Shown here in pieces: positions 46,201 to 58,050 of a stretch of DNA of 64,000 bases. How positions within the stretch are numbered: position 1 is the stretch's first letter; each line of letters begins with the position of its first letter. The DNA lies in contig QANZ01031063.1 in the NCBI GenBank assembly GCA_003254925.1, positions 53,861-117,860 on the forward strand. The letters run 5' to 3'. Both the position numbers and the translations under genes were made by a program. Under the pieces are notes generated by a model. The model was not told the DNA's origin and searched no databases. It worked only from the letters and a program-made list of their open reading frames with translations. This DNA comes from Chamaecrista fasciculata (Eukaryota; Streptophyta; Magnoliopsida; Fabales; Fabaceae).

Positions 46201-48500
46201 GAGTAAACTAGCATTTTGGTCCCTGAAATTTATCACTCGCTTGCAGATAGGTCTTTGAATTTATGAAATTGTACAACTCGATCCTCGAATCATGCATAAT
46301 CATTGCACATTAGTCCCTCAGTTAGTCCAGCCGTCCAAAAAACCAGAGGTGACACATTAAGGTGATGAGTTGGGCCGTTAAGTACTGACGTGGCACGTTA
46401 ACTGCCATGTCAGCACTTGCTATGCTTAAGACAAAATAAAACAGGTAATCATATGAGTAATATTTGCCAAATCAGCAAAAAAAAAGACAAAAAAAAAAAA
46501 AGCACTCTCCAGCATTTTAGCCCCTAACCAAAACGCATGTTTTGGTCCCTACCTATTTGAACCCAAACACCCAAACCTCCTAAAACACAATCCCTAAACC
46601 TATTGGAACCCCACACACCCCCAACCCACACCATTTCCCCTAGCCCCAACCATCCACACCACAACCTAACCCTAACACCATTCATCTTCCACTCAATTAA
46701 CCCAAACTTGGCACCACCAAATCATAACCCACTCACCTTGATCCCCTTCGGACCAAACCTTAGCCATCTCCAAACTATTGACACCAATCCTCCCCCACCA
46801 TGAAACCCTAAGAATCAAACCCTTGGCACCAAACCCTTGGCGCCAAATATGCACACTATTGAACCTCCCACACCAAACCCTTTGAATCCATGACTCCACT
46901 TTGAACCATAAACTCTCCTAAATAGAAAACCCCAACAAATTTTTATACCCTAAACCTTCAATTCGTCATACTCTGACATTCGGAAACACAAATCAGAGGG
47001 GGAACGTTAATTGGAGACGAAGATGCATAGACGATTGAAGAGCAAAAATCGACGAAGGGGGAGATTTGAGTTTTGGAAAGTATTTCCCAATATGTAATGT
47101 ATGAAAGAGAAGTGAGAAGGTTGTATAGGCTTTTAGTTCAGTACTGTAATTATTTTTTGTGTTTGCTGACTGTTTTGTAGTTGGTATTGCTTGATTGTGA
47201 TACTCAAATTGGCGATAGTGGGAAGGAGAAGAAGAGATGAATGCAGAACGACCTGTTATGCATAATTGTACAAATAGATACTCGCATTATCTAAATATGT
47301 TTCCCTTTCTATACTATTTGGTCCCTATAAAATATAAACAGTAAAAAAAATGTAAGCAGAGGAGAAGGAGAAAGGAAAAGAAAGGTGAAAACTGTATTTT
47401 AACCCCCCCCCCCCCATCTTCATACTTTCTACTGTTTCATTTAGGTCCTTTAACTTTGTTGCAGGGACAGGAGTGAAGTCTCAAAGAAGTTTCTAGGGTC
47501 AGTATTTGAATTAAAATTTAGACTAAAATAAGTCAGGAAAAATTACAGACAAGTTTCTGAAATGACAGTTTAGTCTTGAAATCTTTAAATTCCTTTCATT
47601 TGAGTCCCAAGTTCACAAAATAAAATTGAGAAACCTTCCAGAATACTTCCAAACGTTCCAATTTAGTCCCTAGTCCATTGATCCTTCAGATTTCAGACCA
47701 AAAGTGCAAAAAGAATGAAAAAAGGCAAATATGCAGAGGAACTAAACTGAAAAACGTAGAAAGTTTGAACCCACCGGAAATCTCACCGATCTTGCCGGAA
47801 ATTGCACAGAAATCATCGGGAAACTAAACAAATTTATGAAAAACTCCAATACTCACTGAAATCTAGCTTAAATTGCACTCAAAAACTCAAAATATGTTCC
47901 CGGGAATGGGTTTGAGATTTTGGTTTTAATGGTTTGGAGATAGGTAGGGTTTGGTTCGAAGTGAGCTAGGAGAGTGGATTATGGAGGTTGGGTTCGTGGT
48001 GCCAATGGTTAGGGTTTGAGCGTTTGGGTGTGGATCGGGTTGAGGCTAGGGTTCATGTGGGTTGGGAGATTGAGGTTTGTGTGTGTTGGGGGCTGGGGGT
48101 GTGGTTCAAATGGTTTGAGTTCAAATAAAGGTAGGGACCAAATTGCTTAGGGACCAAAACGTGCGCTTTGGTTAGGGACTAAAATGCTGTAGAGTGGTTT
48201 TTTTCTTTTTTTTTTTCTTTCTTTCACTGATTTGGCAAATATTACACATGTGGCACACTTTTTTTCTTGTTTTAAGCATAACCGGTGCTGACGTGGCAGT
48301 TAACGTGACACGTTAGCACTTAACAGCCCTACTCATCACCATAACGTGCCACCTCAGCTTTTTTAGACGGCTGGACTAACCGAGGGACTAACGTGCAACA
48401 ATCCTGCAAAATTCGAGGACCGAGTTCGTACAATTTCATAAATCCAAGGACCAATTTGCTAGCGAGTGATAAATTTAGGCACCAAAATGCTAGTTTACTC
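46201..48500. mobile_element. Large foldback element, about 2.3 kb
   Basis: The left end gagtaaactagcattttgg and right end ccaaaatgctagtttactc are perfect inverted repeats. The arms remain recognisably complementary for about 600-700 bp each: left gttagtccagccgtcc against right ggctggactaacc, then a C-rich left strand at 46600-46800 against a G-rich strand at 47930-48115. The centre (about 47020-47900) includes a 13-C run near 47403-47415. No ORF of interest; 46603-46803 is just the Pro/His-rich reading of the C-rich arm. A 9-bp duplication is not convincing. Confidence 0.7.
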
Positions 48501-48516
48501 AAAAAAAAAATATAAA

Positions 48517-49480
48517 GGGTAAATTACAATAAACGTATTTGTGATTTAGCCCAATCTCACTTTAGTGTTGTGTGGTTCAAAATGTTTCACTCTGGATACC
48601 TGTGATTTGCACCGTTAACAGTCAGGGTACATGTGGTTTGCACTGTTAGTAGTTAGAGTATCTTTGATTTTATTCTGTTCATTTTAATAGAAAATGTTGA
48701 CGTGACGCAATCTTAGCCATCAATTTTCAATTCATCTTAGCCATCGGTTTTTTTTTATTGCATTAGTTGTTGGATTTTTTCTTAGATCATAACCGTCAGT
48801 TTCTACTCCAAGCTTAAAATCTAATTTTTTATTCTGAAACTATGGGGTGAGTTTCATTTGGGTCGTAAAAACTATTTTTTGTTTCCTCAAACTATAAGGT
48901 GAGTTTCTTTTTGGACATAAAAATTATTTTTTTTATTTCATTTTCATACTTAAACTTTCTCATTTGTTCCGTTTTGATCCCTAAAATGTGACTTTATTGG
49001 AATTTCCACCGTTATTCTTAGTTATAAATTAGAGATAAAAATCAACCACAAATTTTTCTCCAATTTGTGACTAAGAATGAAAACTTTTCTTTCTCTCTTT
49101 CCCAACTCACACATTATTGCAAATTATGAGAGAAAAATGATTCATCTCAATTATTTAAATTAGAAATAACGATATAAACCATATGAAATCACATTTTTGG
49201 GACAAAAGCAGAATAAACGTGAAAGTTTGGGGACCGAAATGAAATAAAAAATAATTTTAGGACCAAAAGAAAAGTTATCTCTTAGTTTGTGGATAAAATT
49301 TTTTTTTTGTTGTTGAGCCACATGAGCACCATATTAGCATTTTCTATTAATATTGACAGAAGAAAATCATAGGTATCCTAACTGCGGTACAAACTATAGA
49401 TACCCAAAGTGAGACATTTTGAATCACATAGTACCAAAGTGAGATCGGGATAAACAACAGGTACATTTACTGTAATTCAC

Positions 49481-49481
<1 letters not shown>
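48517..49481. mobile_element. MULE-like inverted-repeat element
   Basis: The left arm (gggtaaattacaataaacg ... ccaatctcacttt) and right arm (aaagtgagatcgggat ... actgtaattcacc) are inverted over about 130 bp at the ends, and further inward in patches. The candidate 9-mers aaatataaa and aaatatata match at 8 of 9, but the right one lies in an AT run, so this is weak. Confidence 0.55.
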
Positions 49482-49522
<41 letters not shown>

Positions 49523-50791
49523 AATCAATCAATCTTGGAGGAGGACAATGTATCTTCCGGAACTGGGAAATGAAAGCAAAGTATACATGATACTTTGTAG
49601 AATGGGTTAGAATGGGGCCGTCAATTTCTTCTCTTTATGTATAATAATTTGAAATGTAAGAAACTAAAGCAATGGGTTGGGTCACTCTGGCCTCTACCAA
49701 AGAGGTCCATTTGAATTAATTAAACGTTTATTTATCATAGGTGTTTCATTGATAGTTTGAAACGCATCTTCTTGCTTCTTTTCTCAATAAATACCATTGT
49801 TAAAACTTAAAAGGCGAAGGATAACAAGTTAACAACTAGTCTACAAATAAATAACAAACAAATGGAAATGCAAGTTAAAGATCCAAAACGCCAACTTCGT
49901 TAGAGAAATAAAAGTTGTCAAATTTGTTAAAAAGGATGAAATTTTAAATCTTCATATCCATGACTCTTTTATATGCAGTGTCTAAAACAAAAAAAAGTTT
50001 AGATAAGAAAAATATCCACTTCAACAAAATCAGCTCAAATATATCCAAATTAAATGTTTTTCTTTTTTAATACTTTAAATTTTTTTTTAAATAATATTGC
50101 ACCGGAAACCCACGTATCTGACGCAGTATTGATGGGTCGGGGGTAATAAGATGAATTTATCTAACATGTGTTTTTAGAGCATATTTTAAGATTTTTTCTT
50201 ATTGGTTAGTAGAGCATCTAATATCTTGAAATCTATGAAAATTTATTTAAAAGATAATTTTTAATGTTTGAAAACTCACTTGACCAATCAAAAGAAACTT
50301 TAACATGTGCCCTAAGAACACATGTTATAAGGACCCTTATAATATTTAAGGTAAATTATATTTTTGTATTTTATAGTTTGACTATATTTTACTTTAGTAT
50401 AATATGATTTGAAAAATGACATTTTGGTATTCTGTGAGATTCTCCGTTAGTGTTTTGATACCTTAAAAGCTTTAATTCTATTAGGAAACTAATGGAACTT
50501 GATACTTATAAGGCTATTTCATAATTTTAATAAACTTTTGTGAGATAAAAGAAAATTTTAATGCAAGAAAAAGAGGCTAAAATTATTGAAACACTCACAA
50601 ATATTTAAATCTAATCAAAACAGTCCTAAAAAAATCTTAGAAATAAAGTTTCTTGACAAAATTTATTTTGTTGGATTCATTGCAATGAATAGGTTCTAGA
50701 TATGCAGTTTATTTTTAAAAAATTTATCTATATTATTTCTTAATCGAAAATGTTATATGACAATGTTAGAATACGAAGTTATGGGGAAATT
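49482..50791. other. Intergenic with AT microsatellite and a MITE arm
   Basis: A (TA)n run to about 49513 is followed by a short TG run. About 50350-50470 resembles the left arm of the element at 57011-57440 (ttttagtatgatt-type words around tgacattttggtat), so it is probably half of a decayed MITE. No gene. Confidence 0.45.
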
Positions 50792-52308
50792 TTTAACCTC
50801 GTTTGCTCTCAAATTTTTACAACAAGCTTATAGAAATATGTAGATCTCAAATATAACAATTAAAGTTTCAAACAATCAGGTTTGATAATTTCTAAAAATT
50901 CTAAACCAAAAAATCCTAATATTAGCCTAAAACTAGCTTAAAAATTTATCTAAAACACTAATTAAGGACTCCTAATTCTACTATAATTTCTCCAAAATTA
51001 CCTTATAAAATTCTAAGATCTCACACTAGACAATTAGACAAGACTAATGTTGTGATAATTAGAGGATTTAGATATAAATGAAAAGTAGAGACTAGGGGTG
51101 TACACAGACTGGGCCGAGTCCGTGTACACCCTGAGACCCAGCCAAGTTTCTCTTTTTTCTTTAAAAAAAAAATCAAATTGGTATAATTAAATATAATAAA
51201 TTTAGTAAGTTTTTATAGTTGGTCCATATTCCACTAAATTAAAAATACTAAATTTGTTTTTTGATAAAATAAGAGACCTAAAATTTGATAATGTAGTTTT
51301 GGAGAAATTTGATTATTTATTAATTTTTTTGTAAATCGATAATAAGAGACCTAAAGTTCTATCATTCACAACATTAGTTTATCATTTATTTATTTACAAC
51401 ATTATTTTTTTAACTAACTTCTCTCTTTTAAACTTTAAATCGATAATAAATTTGTTATCAAATATTTTTATTATCATTTTTTTTAAATATAAAAGATTTA
51501 ATTTTAGTTTTAAATATATAAATATATATATTTAAATATATATATATATATATTTAACCTCGTTTGCTCTCAAATTTTTACAACAAGCTTATAGAAATAT
51601 GTAGATCTCAAATATAACAATTAAAGTTTCAAACAATCAGGTTTGATAATTTCTAAAAATTCTAAACCAAAAAATCCTAATATTAGCCTAAAACTAGCTT
51701 AAAAATTTATCTAAAACACTAATTAAGGACTCCTAATTCTACTATAATTTCTCCAAAATTACCTTATAAAATTCTAAGATCTCACACTAGACAATTAGAC
51801 AAGACTAATGTTGTGATAATTAGAGGATTTAGATATAAATGAAAAGTAGAGACTAGGGGTGTACACAGACTGGGCCGAGTCCGTGTACACCCTGAGACCC
51901 AGCCAAGTTTCTCTTTTTTCTTTAAAAAAAAAATCAAATTGGTATAATTAAATATAATAAATTTAGTAAGTTTTTATAGTTGGTCCATATTCCACTAAAT
52001 TAAAAATACTAAATTTGTTTTTTGATAAAATAAGAGACCTAAAATTTGATAATGTAGTTTTGGAGAAATTTGATTATTTATTAATTTTTTTGTAAATCGA
52101 TAATAAGAGACCTAAAGTTCTATCATTCACAACATTAGTTTATCATTTATTTATTTACAACATTATTTTTTTAACTAACTTCTCTCTTTTAAACTTTAAA
52201 TCGATAATAAATTTGTTATCAAATATTTTTATTATCATTTTTTTTAAATATAAAAGATTTAATTTTAGTTTTAAATATATAAATATATATATTTAAATAT
52301 ATATATAT
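50792..52308. repeat. Apparently identical 761-bp tandem duplication ending at an N
   Basis: Copy 1 is 50792-51552 and copy 2 is 51553-52308. Wherever I compared them they are identical, including the long A- and T-runs. Copy 2 stops at the N at 52309. Such exactness next to a gap character suggests an assembly join rather than biology. Each copy has a hairpin, ggggtgtacacagact / agtccgtgtacaccc (51097-51131 in copy 1). Confidence 0.8.
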
Positions 52309-52309
52309 N

Positions 52310-54242
52310 ATAATAATAATGTGAATGAAAAATTCACAAAAATTTAATAAATAATCAAATTTATTTGTGTATTACAAAAATGATAAATAAATTAATAATT
52401 TTTCTTTGTTTTTTTTTTGGTAAAACTAATTTTTTCTTTTTGATCGTGAGAGTTAAAGCTAGCTAGTTCTGGATTGATTGGATCAATATCAAGAGGAGAA
52501 TTCAAATCACCTTATGTGTACACAGGTGGTAATCTTATGGTGTCTGAGGTAATTCCTATGATGCAGGAGCTTGAGGATTGATCTAGAAAGCTCATACAAC
52601 ACATGTGACGTGGGGATTGATCTGAGGTAAATCATGCTAATGATGATAGATCGATCCCAAACTTATATGATGATATAGTCATCAACTAGCTAGTAGAAGC
52701 TATAGAGTCTCTAATGGCAGAAATAAGATCGATGTGTCCAATACCACTCCTATTATATAATTAAGCACATGTGGTTGAAAAAATATATAATACGTCAATA
52801 TAAGGAATACAATTTCCTTTTAAAAATTTAACATTCATATCTTATTTATTTATTTATTTATTTATTTATTTTTTATAAGTAACTAGTAATATATATATAT
52901 ATATTATAAATAGTAAAATATATTATATGTGAAGGATTTCGAATCTCCTAGACCCGACCTGAGACCGAATCACCCAAAACATAAAACAAATCCAAGCAAG
53001 TATTAAAAACATATCGTGGAATTTACTAACCTGGACGTCATCGCTAATATTTTGGATCTTGCTACTGTCTCCGCACTACTAGGATTGATCTCCAAAACGT
53101 TGATCTCCTCATCACGAACTCCAAGAACGAACTCCACCAAACGGTGAGACTCTACCTACTAGAGGTAACTAAAGGTAGGGTTATATTTTCACGATTGATC
53201 GTGGAAGAACAATTGTATGAGAGAGAAGAAATATTACTATGTAGATTCTCTCAATATGAGAGCACCCTCTTTAACTTATGGAATCAACTGTCAACTTGAA
53301 TGATGGGAAATCACTCCTATTTATGGGTAAATAGAAGAGCTCACAAATACTAACTATCCGATGTTAGACTTAAGTAAAATAACTCACATTCCAATGGATT
53401 AACTCATAACCCAATTGAACTCTCACATTGGCGGATATTTGACCCACAAAATCTAAAAATATGAAAGCCAAACAACACTTACAAACATTCGGAAAAATAC
53501 GAAACTAATACAATAGATGAAGCATAAAAGAAAACATTGTTCAACTTGAGGACAAAATGGACACAAAAATAAGTCTTATACAGAAGAAATTCTGAAGACA
53601 AATAGATCTTATATGGAATAAATCCTAAGGATTCAAATCATCATTAAATGTAATGTCAACAAGTTGCTTAATATCATACTTACTATTTACGAGAAAAGAA
53701 ATCACCATCCCTATTGTAGATGTCACTGACTTCCACAACTTCGAAAAACTCAAAAAAATTATCTAAAGGTCATCACCAAGCAAGACTGAACCAAATGTTA
53801 ACAGAAACAACACACAAGGAGAAAACACTAATAAAAAATGATATAATCAGATCTGAGAAAAGCACCACAAAAAATGAGAGACAAAATTAGATTTGAATTT
53901 ATTGAATTAAAAAAACTGAAACCGAAAATAGAAAAGGAGAGGGAGGAGGGAGGAGTTGCAGCAGATCTAGAAAATGAAGATTAGAGCGGTGACTAGGGTT
54001 TTAGGAATGAAGTGAAATACAATTCTTGTCATTCAAAATTTTATTATTTTTTTAACCAATTTTCCTGTGTTAATATTTTAATTTTAAATAAAAAAAAGTC
54101 TTTATAGATTTTATAATTAGATATATATTTGAATTATGGTGAACATCATAATTTGATTCTTAAAAGATCACTGAATTGATAACATTACTCTTCAAAAATT
54201 AAAATATATAGTTTAATCTTTGAAGAAACAAAATAATATATC
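52310..54242. other. Duplicated upstream block with a retroelement-like insertion
   Basis: 52580-52835 and about 54035-54130 together match a continuous segment at 62697-62960, so the sequence between (about 52838-54033) is an insertion. That insert has LTR-like features on the minus strand (a TATA-like word near 53320) and short cattca repeats at its edges, but I could not fix its ends. No ORF is preserved. Confidence 0.5.
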
Positions 54243-54589
54243 AGCAAAAGCACTAATTTTGTCTCCAAACTTTACATCAATTGTCGATTTCGTCCCCAAT
54301 GTTTTATCTTTTGGTCAATTTTATCCTTTAGCTAACTTTTTTCAATAAATTAACAATAGACTGCATCATGTTTTTCAATCTGAGTTAAGATTTGAATTTC
54401 TTTTTCTATTAATTTTACATCACATATCATTAGTCACATAGATTCTATCATTAATATTTAGTTAAAGTAAGAGCAAATGATAAAATTGACCAAAATGTGA
54501 AACAATGAGGACAAAATTGATACTAAAAAAGATTGGGGACGAAATTGACAATTGACGTAAAGTTTAGAGACAAAATTAGTACTTTTACC
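54243..54589. mobile_element. MULE-like MITE upstream of UGT copy 5
   Basis: Left agcaaaagcactaattttg and right aaaattagtacttttacc are inverted. The flanks taatatatc (54234-54242) and taatatatt (54590-54598) match at 8 of 9. Same family as 3474-3790. The homologous block at 62960-63060 lacks it, which gives an independent empty site. Confidence 0.75.
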
Positions 54590-54958
54590 TAATATATTTA
54601 TCAATCATTTTCATGTACTAATATTGTACCATTTTAATCTTTTATAAATTAAAGAGTATATCATTTTAAATATGGAGTTGTCAAATAAGTAACCGTGACT
54701 TAATTGATAGTTTACTCTCCAAATTATTTATATATTTTAAAATGAATTTATAATATATATAAAATAAATATTTAAATATCTTTATAAATATATATTATAT
54801 ATAAAAATATTATATATTATATATATCATAATTTTTTTGCAGCAAACATTGTCTGCACCATCATCATTTAAAAAGGGCTTAATCCATACTTGATAAATTC
54901 AAATCCTTTTAACCCCTTCTCTGAAAAACACAAACATTCACACTCAGAAATTAAAACA

Positions 54959-56404
54959 ATGGCCACTCAAAATCACAGACTCCACATCTTCTTCTTCCCC
55001 TTCCCTGCTAGTGGCCATATCATACCCACAATTGATATGGCCAAGCTTTTTGGCTCAAGAGGAGTCAAAACCACCATAGTAACAACCCCAAAAAACCTTC
55101 CTCTTATTTCCAAATCAATACAAACTTCACTATCTCTTGGCCACTTCATTAACACCATAACCATCCCATTTCCTTCTCTACAAGTTGGCTTACCCCAAGG
55201 CTATGAGATTGCCGATGAACTCTATTCTCCTTCTTTGGTTCCTGTCTTCTTCAAGGCAACCTATATGCTTCAAGGGCCTCTTGAACAAATCTTACTCCAA
55301 CACCAACCGCATTGCCTCATTGCTGATCATTTCTTTCCATGGGCCACTGATTCTACAGCCAAATTTGGGATTCCCATGATTATGTTTCATGGGATTGGTT
55401 CTTTCTCTCTTTGTACCAATAGTTGTATGAGACTCTATCAACCTTATAACAATGTCTCGTCTGAGTCAGATCCCTTTGTGATTCCTAATCTGCCCGGAAA
55501 AGAGATCAAGATAACAAGAATGGTTTTGCCTCCTTATGTCAAGGACAATCTCGACTCTGAACTTTCTAGATTAACGAAGGAATCCCTAGAATCTGAGGCG
55601 AGATGTTTTGGGGTGGTTGTGAATAGCTTCCATGAACTTGATGGAATGTATGCAGATCATTACAAGAAGGTATTTGGAAGAAAAGCATGGCTTATAGGCC
55701 CTGTTTCTTTGTGCAACAAAAACATGAATGAGAAAGCAAACAGAGGAAAACAAGCCTCCATTGATGAACAAGAATGTTTGAATTGGCTTAACTCTAAGAA
55801 AACCAATTCAGTTGTTTATGTCTGCTTTGGAAGCCTCTCCAACTTCCCCAAATTTCAGCTCAAAGAGATAGCAATCGGTTTGGAAGAATCAGGACAAGAT
55901 TTCATCTGGGTAGTGAGGAAAAGCATAAAAGAAGATAAAGATGAAGAATGGCTTCCAGAAGGATTTGAAAAGAGAATAGAAGGGAAGGGAATGATAATAA
56001 GAGGGTGGGCACCTCAAGTTTTGATTCTTGAACACGAAGCTGTTGGTGGCTTTGTGACACATTGCGGGTGGAATTCAACATCGGAAGCTATAAGTGCAGG
56101 AGTGCCTATGGTGACATGGCCTATTGATGCTGAACAATTTTACAATGAGAAATTTGTAACAGAAGTGCTCAAAATTGGAGTACCAGTGGGTGTGAAGAAA
56201 TATGAAATTATGGTGGGAGATAATATAGAAAAGGAAGCGATTGTGAAGGCAGTGAAGGAGGTAATGGAAGGAGAAGAAGCAGAGGAAAGGAGAAACAGAG
56301 CATGGAAACTTGGGAAGATGGCAAGAGAGGCTGTGGAAGAAGGAGGATCATCTTACGCGGATTTGGATTCTCTAATTGAAGAGCTCGTGAGGTTTAAGAA
56401 TTAA
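54959..56404 (+). CDS. UDP-glycosyltransferase, group D / UGT73-like (copy 5)
   Basis: Intact, intronless, 481 residues from the ATG at 54959. An in-frame TTG extension further upstream has no counterpart in the paralogs and is rejected. The dyad His20 and Asp123 (CLIADHFFPW) is present. The PSPG box is at 350-393 with HCGWNS and terminal Gln393. The acidic loop is shorter (KEDKDEE) than in copy 3. It lies 34 kb from the main cluster, beyond the polyphenol oxidase and MATE genes, in the same orientation. The N-terminus (MATQNH) resembles copy 3, whereas the middle ([27 protein letters not shown]) and the C-terminal EELVRFKN resemble pseudogene copy 2, so it may be mosaic. Confidence 0.95.
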   Translation: MATQNHRLHIFFFPFPASGHIIPTIDMAKLFGSRGVKTTIVTTPKNLPLISKSIQTSLSLGHFINTITIPFPSLQVGLPQGYEIADELYSPSLVPVFFKATYMLQGPLEQILLQHQPHCLIADHFFPWATDSTAKFGIPMIMFHGIGSFSLCTNSCMRLYQPYNNVSSESDPFVIPNLPGKEIKITRMVLPPYVKDNLDSELSRLTKESLESEARCFGVVVNSFHELDGMYADHYKKVFGRKAWLIGPVSLCNKNMNEKANRGKQASIDEQECLNWLNSKKTNSVVYVCFGSLSNFPKFQLKEIAIGLEESGQDFIWVVRKSIKEDKDEEWLPEGFEKRIEGKGMIIRGWAPQVLILEHEAVGGFVTHCGWNSTSEAISAGVPMVTWPIDAEQFYNEKFVTEVLKIGVPVGVKKYEIMVGDNIEKEAIVKAVKEVMEGEEAEERRNRAWKLGKMAREAVEEGGSSYADLDSLIEELVRFKN

Positions 56405-57010
56405 ATTTGGGATGGTAACCAGTACATGTAGAGTATCCAATTATTTTATCACTATCCGTATCTATTTATCATATTCAATTCATGTGAATTTGTATCTTAT
56501 TCGATAGTTCATATCCGTCATATATCAAATATTTTTAATAGGTGAATATTTTTAATAGGTGAATTTGATTGTAAGTAGTCACTAAAATGTCCATCCCTTA
56601 ATTAAATAAAAGAGTGTGTTTTCTATAGTTGAATATACATCATATTGTTCGTTGAAATGATGAAGAAATAATATCCTGAGTTTGTTCACTATCCAAATGT
56701 TTATGTGAGATTCCCATAATAAATGTTTCAGGGGGCTGAATTGTAGTTTTCCCATTTCTTTTTCTCTTCTACCCGACGACTTTTTTTTTTTCTTTTTGTT
56801 TTTTTGCCTCTTTATCCTTCTCCTCTCTGTTTTTTTTTTTCGTTTTTCATTTTTAGGTTTCTGTTCTTATTTTCTCTATTTTTTTCTCTTTCTCTACTAT
56901 ATTTTTGTGTAGTGTTTTATTTTTTATGTTGTTTTTAAGGTGCACCAATGACTCCCTAAAAAAAGAAAAGAGTAAAAAATTAAATGAACAAAAGGCTTGA
57001 CGAAAATTAT
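56405..57010. other. 3' flank of UGT copy 5
   Basis: No gene. Several pyrimidine-rich T runs (56760-56930). The minus ORF at 56853-57116 overlaps the next MITE and is spurious. Confidence 0.45.
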
Positions 57011-57440
57011 AAAGTAAATTACACTTCTGTATCCTGTGGTTTGACCTTATTTCATTTTGGTACCCTGTGGTTTGAAACATGACACTTTGATACCCTGTGG
57101 TATTCTCCATTAACACTTTGGTACCCTTGGGAGCTATTTTGTAATTTTAACCATAATAAATTTTGCAAAAATTACATATTGACTCCAAAAATATTTTAGA
57201 AAATTACAAATAAGTCCCTGAATACATATTATCTAGGGATTAAAATGAAAACTTTAAAATTTTTTTGGGGTCAATATGTAATTTTTGCAAAATTTGTTAT
57301 GGTTAAAATTACAAAATAGCTCCCAAGGGTACCGAAGTGTTGATGGAGAATACCACAGGGTACCAAAGTGTCAGGTTTTAAACCACAGGGTACCAAAGTG
57401 AAATAGGGTCAAACCACATGGTATCAAAGTATAAGTTACC
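57011..57440. mobile_element. Foldback MITE with ccctgtggtttgac arms
   Basis: Left ctgtatcctgtggtttgacc and right ggtcaaaccacatggtat arms are inverted and continue inward (taccctgtggtattctcc / ggagaataccacagggta). Flanks gaaaattat (57002-57010) and caaaattat (57441-57449) match at 8 of 9 bases, fitting a Mutator-like target length. Confidence 0.7.
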
Positions 57441-57589
57441 CAAAATTATATTTGATCCTGATTTTTCATCTCTAAAATCAATCTCTCCAACTCATTTAAT
57501 TTGATTTTTGTTACGATTTATTAAGATCAATTTTTTTCTCAATAAAAAAAAGTTTTTTTTTTAATTTTGACTTTTGGGGTTTTTTTTGG

Positions 57590-58050
57590 TATCTCATCTC
57601 ATCTCATTTAATTTCATTTACGATAGATTGATGTTTAAATGATTTGAGAGAAAATGATAATAAATAAGATGTAAAATTATACAAATGGAAATATAATGAT
57701 TGTGGTTGATTGAAATATGTTTATAGATTTTTTTTAAAAATCGTATAAGGATAAAAATGATTAGAGATAATGAAATGAAGATAATAAAATAAAATGAGTG
57801 TTTGTATATTGTTTGAATAGAATGAAATGAAAATGAAATGATCTTGGGAAACCTGCTAATGATAAATTTTGGAATAATGATTTGAGATGCTTTTGAAATA
57901 AGATGTTGGGACCAAAATTCAAATTATATGGAAATTATTGTAAACATATAATTTGGTCCATAATTTTATATTGATCTTAGGAATCCGTCCTTAAAATGTA
58001 AATTATAACTCTAGGCCCGTAGAAAATCATAATCATCAATGAAATGATTA
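57590..58050. repeat. Left arm of a long inverted repeat (partner 62180-62690)
   Basis: Reading this segment forward matches the reverse complement of 62180-62690 almost throughout, with shared words gatttgagagaaaatgat, taatgaaatgaagata, ggaaattattgtaaac and atttggtccataa. The arms are about 460-510 bp and enclose about 4.1 kb. The right arm ends in atcccaaacagatcct at 62697, the junction with the duplicated UGT upstream block. Confidence 0.7.

Noticed and set aside
46640..46690. Telomere-like ccctaa words
   Set aside because: Only two or three scattered copies within a C-rich foldback arm, not an array.
46603..46803. Pro/His/Asn-rich 66-residue ORF
   Set aside because: Translation of the C-rich arm of a foldback element; composition, not a protein family.
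54890..54958. 23-codon N-terminal extension of UGT copy 5
   Set aside because: It begins at a TTG, contains a leader-like sequence, and no paralog has such an extension; the ATG at 54959 aligns with the others.
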